A stretch of DNA of 6,019 nucleotides. Origin: Alphaproteobacteria bacterium. GTDB lineage: Bacteria > Pseudomonadota > Alphaproteobacteria > Rhizobiales > Xanthobacteraceae. The position numbers and the translations under genes are program-made. Of the stretch, positions 5,580-6,019 are shown piece by piece (positions within the stretch are counted from its first letter, which is position 1; each line of letters opens with the position of its first letter). Location: positions 1-6,019 of the forward strand of contig VAZQ01000268.1 of assembly GCA_005883115.1 (NCBI GenBank). Reading direction: 5' to 3'. Under the pieces are notes generated by a model that worked only from the letters and a program-made list of their open reading frames with translations, ran no database searches and had not been told where the DNA came from.

Positions 5580-6019
5580 GGCTCAGCCGCTCCGCCTTGC
5601 TTGCGCGCCGCCGCTCCCTTGGGATGCCGGTCACGATCCCTGGCGAGCTCGGCAAACACGCGCCGAAGGTTGCCGTCACAGTTTTTTAGAATGGTCTCGG
5701 CATCAACCCTGTCGACACCCAACGCCAGAAGGCCTGCCGTCTTGATGTCTCCCTCGGCCTGCTCAAGCCAGCGTGCCGCGTGCGACGGATCGCAGTGCGC
5801 GATTTGCGCCACCATGGCCTCGGCGCGCCGCTTCAGCTTGGCATTGGTCGGCTGCATGTTCACCATCATGCCGCGGTACACCCGGCCAAGGCGCAGCATG
5901 ATCCCTGAGGAGATCAGGTTGAGCACAACCTTCTGCGCGGTGCCCGCCTTCATCCGCGTGGAGCCGGCGATCAGCTCGCGGCCGGTCTCGATCAAGATCG
6001 GAAACTTTGCCGACGCCAG
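5576..6019 (-). CDS. murQ: N-acetylmuramic acid 6-phosphate etherase, C-terminal half (5' end off the window)
   Basis: The 147 residues seen are the C-terminal half of a protein usually about 300 aa long; the start lies beyond the right edge. The GCKR/MurQ family signature is clear: IETGRELIAGSTRMKAGTAQK, with an arginine where many members have proline after the first glycine. It is followed by VVLNLISSGIMLRLGRVY and the conserved QPTNAKL. The C-terminal region (ARWLEQAEGDIKTAGLLA, then GVDRVDAETIL and GNLRRVFA) matches the small helical domain of MurQ. The enzyme cleaves the lactyl ether of MurNAc-6-phosphate, giving GlcNAc-6-phosphate and D-lactate, in peptidoglycan recycling or scavenging. 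Its TGA overlaps the GTG of the NagB-II-type gene, so the two are translationally coupled. The tail after about 5620 (KGAAARKQGGAAEP) is a low-complexity extension. The leftmost window codons (LASAKFPI) continue the frame upstream, so the fragment has no start codon here. Confidence 0.95.
   Translation of the reverse strand: MASAKFPILIETGRELIAGSTRMKAGTAQKVVLNLISSGIMLRLGRVYRGMMVNMQPTNAKLKRRAEAMVAQIAHCDPSHAARWLEQAEGDIKTAGLLALGVDRVDAETILKNCDGNLRRVFAELARDRDRHPKGAAARKQGGAAEP

Noticed and set aside
4681..5745. A 354-codon plus-strand open frame across the SIS gene and the end of murQ
   Set aside because: It is antisense to two clearly conserved enzymes. Its translation is low-complexity (Ala/Arg/Ser-rich), as expected from the complement of GC-rich codons, and it matches no fold I recognise.

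Overview
The window looks like chromosomal DNA of a GC-rich alphaproteobacterium, most likely a Bradyrhizobium or close relative. This is inferred from the codon usage, the winged-helix/STAND-type ATPase regulator typical of that group, the small proteins and a GTTAA-N7-TTAA (CtrA-type) site. It is not proven by any marker gene here. The window is densely coding. No rRNA, tRNA, CRISPR array, transposase or phage gene was seen.

Left half (1-2998, minus strand): one very long open frame that runs off the left edge. It encodes a cytoplasmic regulator with an N-terminal OmpR-type winged-helix DNA-binding domain, an AAA/STAND ATPase core and a long helical TPR-like C-terminal half. Its likely start is a TTG codon with a good Shine-Dalgarno.

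Centre (2999-4466): a 181-nt divergent control region holds a perfect 10-bp direct repeat with a 20-bp period and a CtrA-type box. Three plus-strand genes follow: a 111-aa small protein of unknown function, an overlapping 62-aa single-span membrane protein, and a TauE/SafE-type membrane permease of 242 aa. The spacing (14-nt overlap, then a 47-nt gap containing no obvious terminator) suggests one transcript. The regulator reads away from it and may control it.

Right part (4581-6019, minus strand): the 3' half of murQ (N-acetylmuramic acid 6-phosphate etherase), whose stop overlaps the start of a two-SIS-domain sugar isomerase/deaminase of the NagB-II type. Together they point to catabolism of peptidoglycan amino sugars: MurNAc-6P to GlcNAc-6P, then, after deacetylation by an enzyme not in the window, GlcN-6P to fructose-6P and ammonia. 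This operon converges on the permease gene. The 114-nt gap between them (4467-4580) holds two small hairpins that may end transcription.

The most interesting points are the structured divergent promoter region, the pair of overlapping small genes of unknown function placed between an ATPase regulator and a permease, and the translationally coupled murQ/NagB-II pair.
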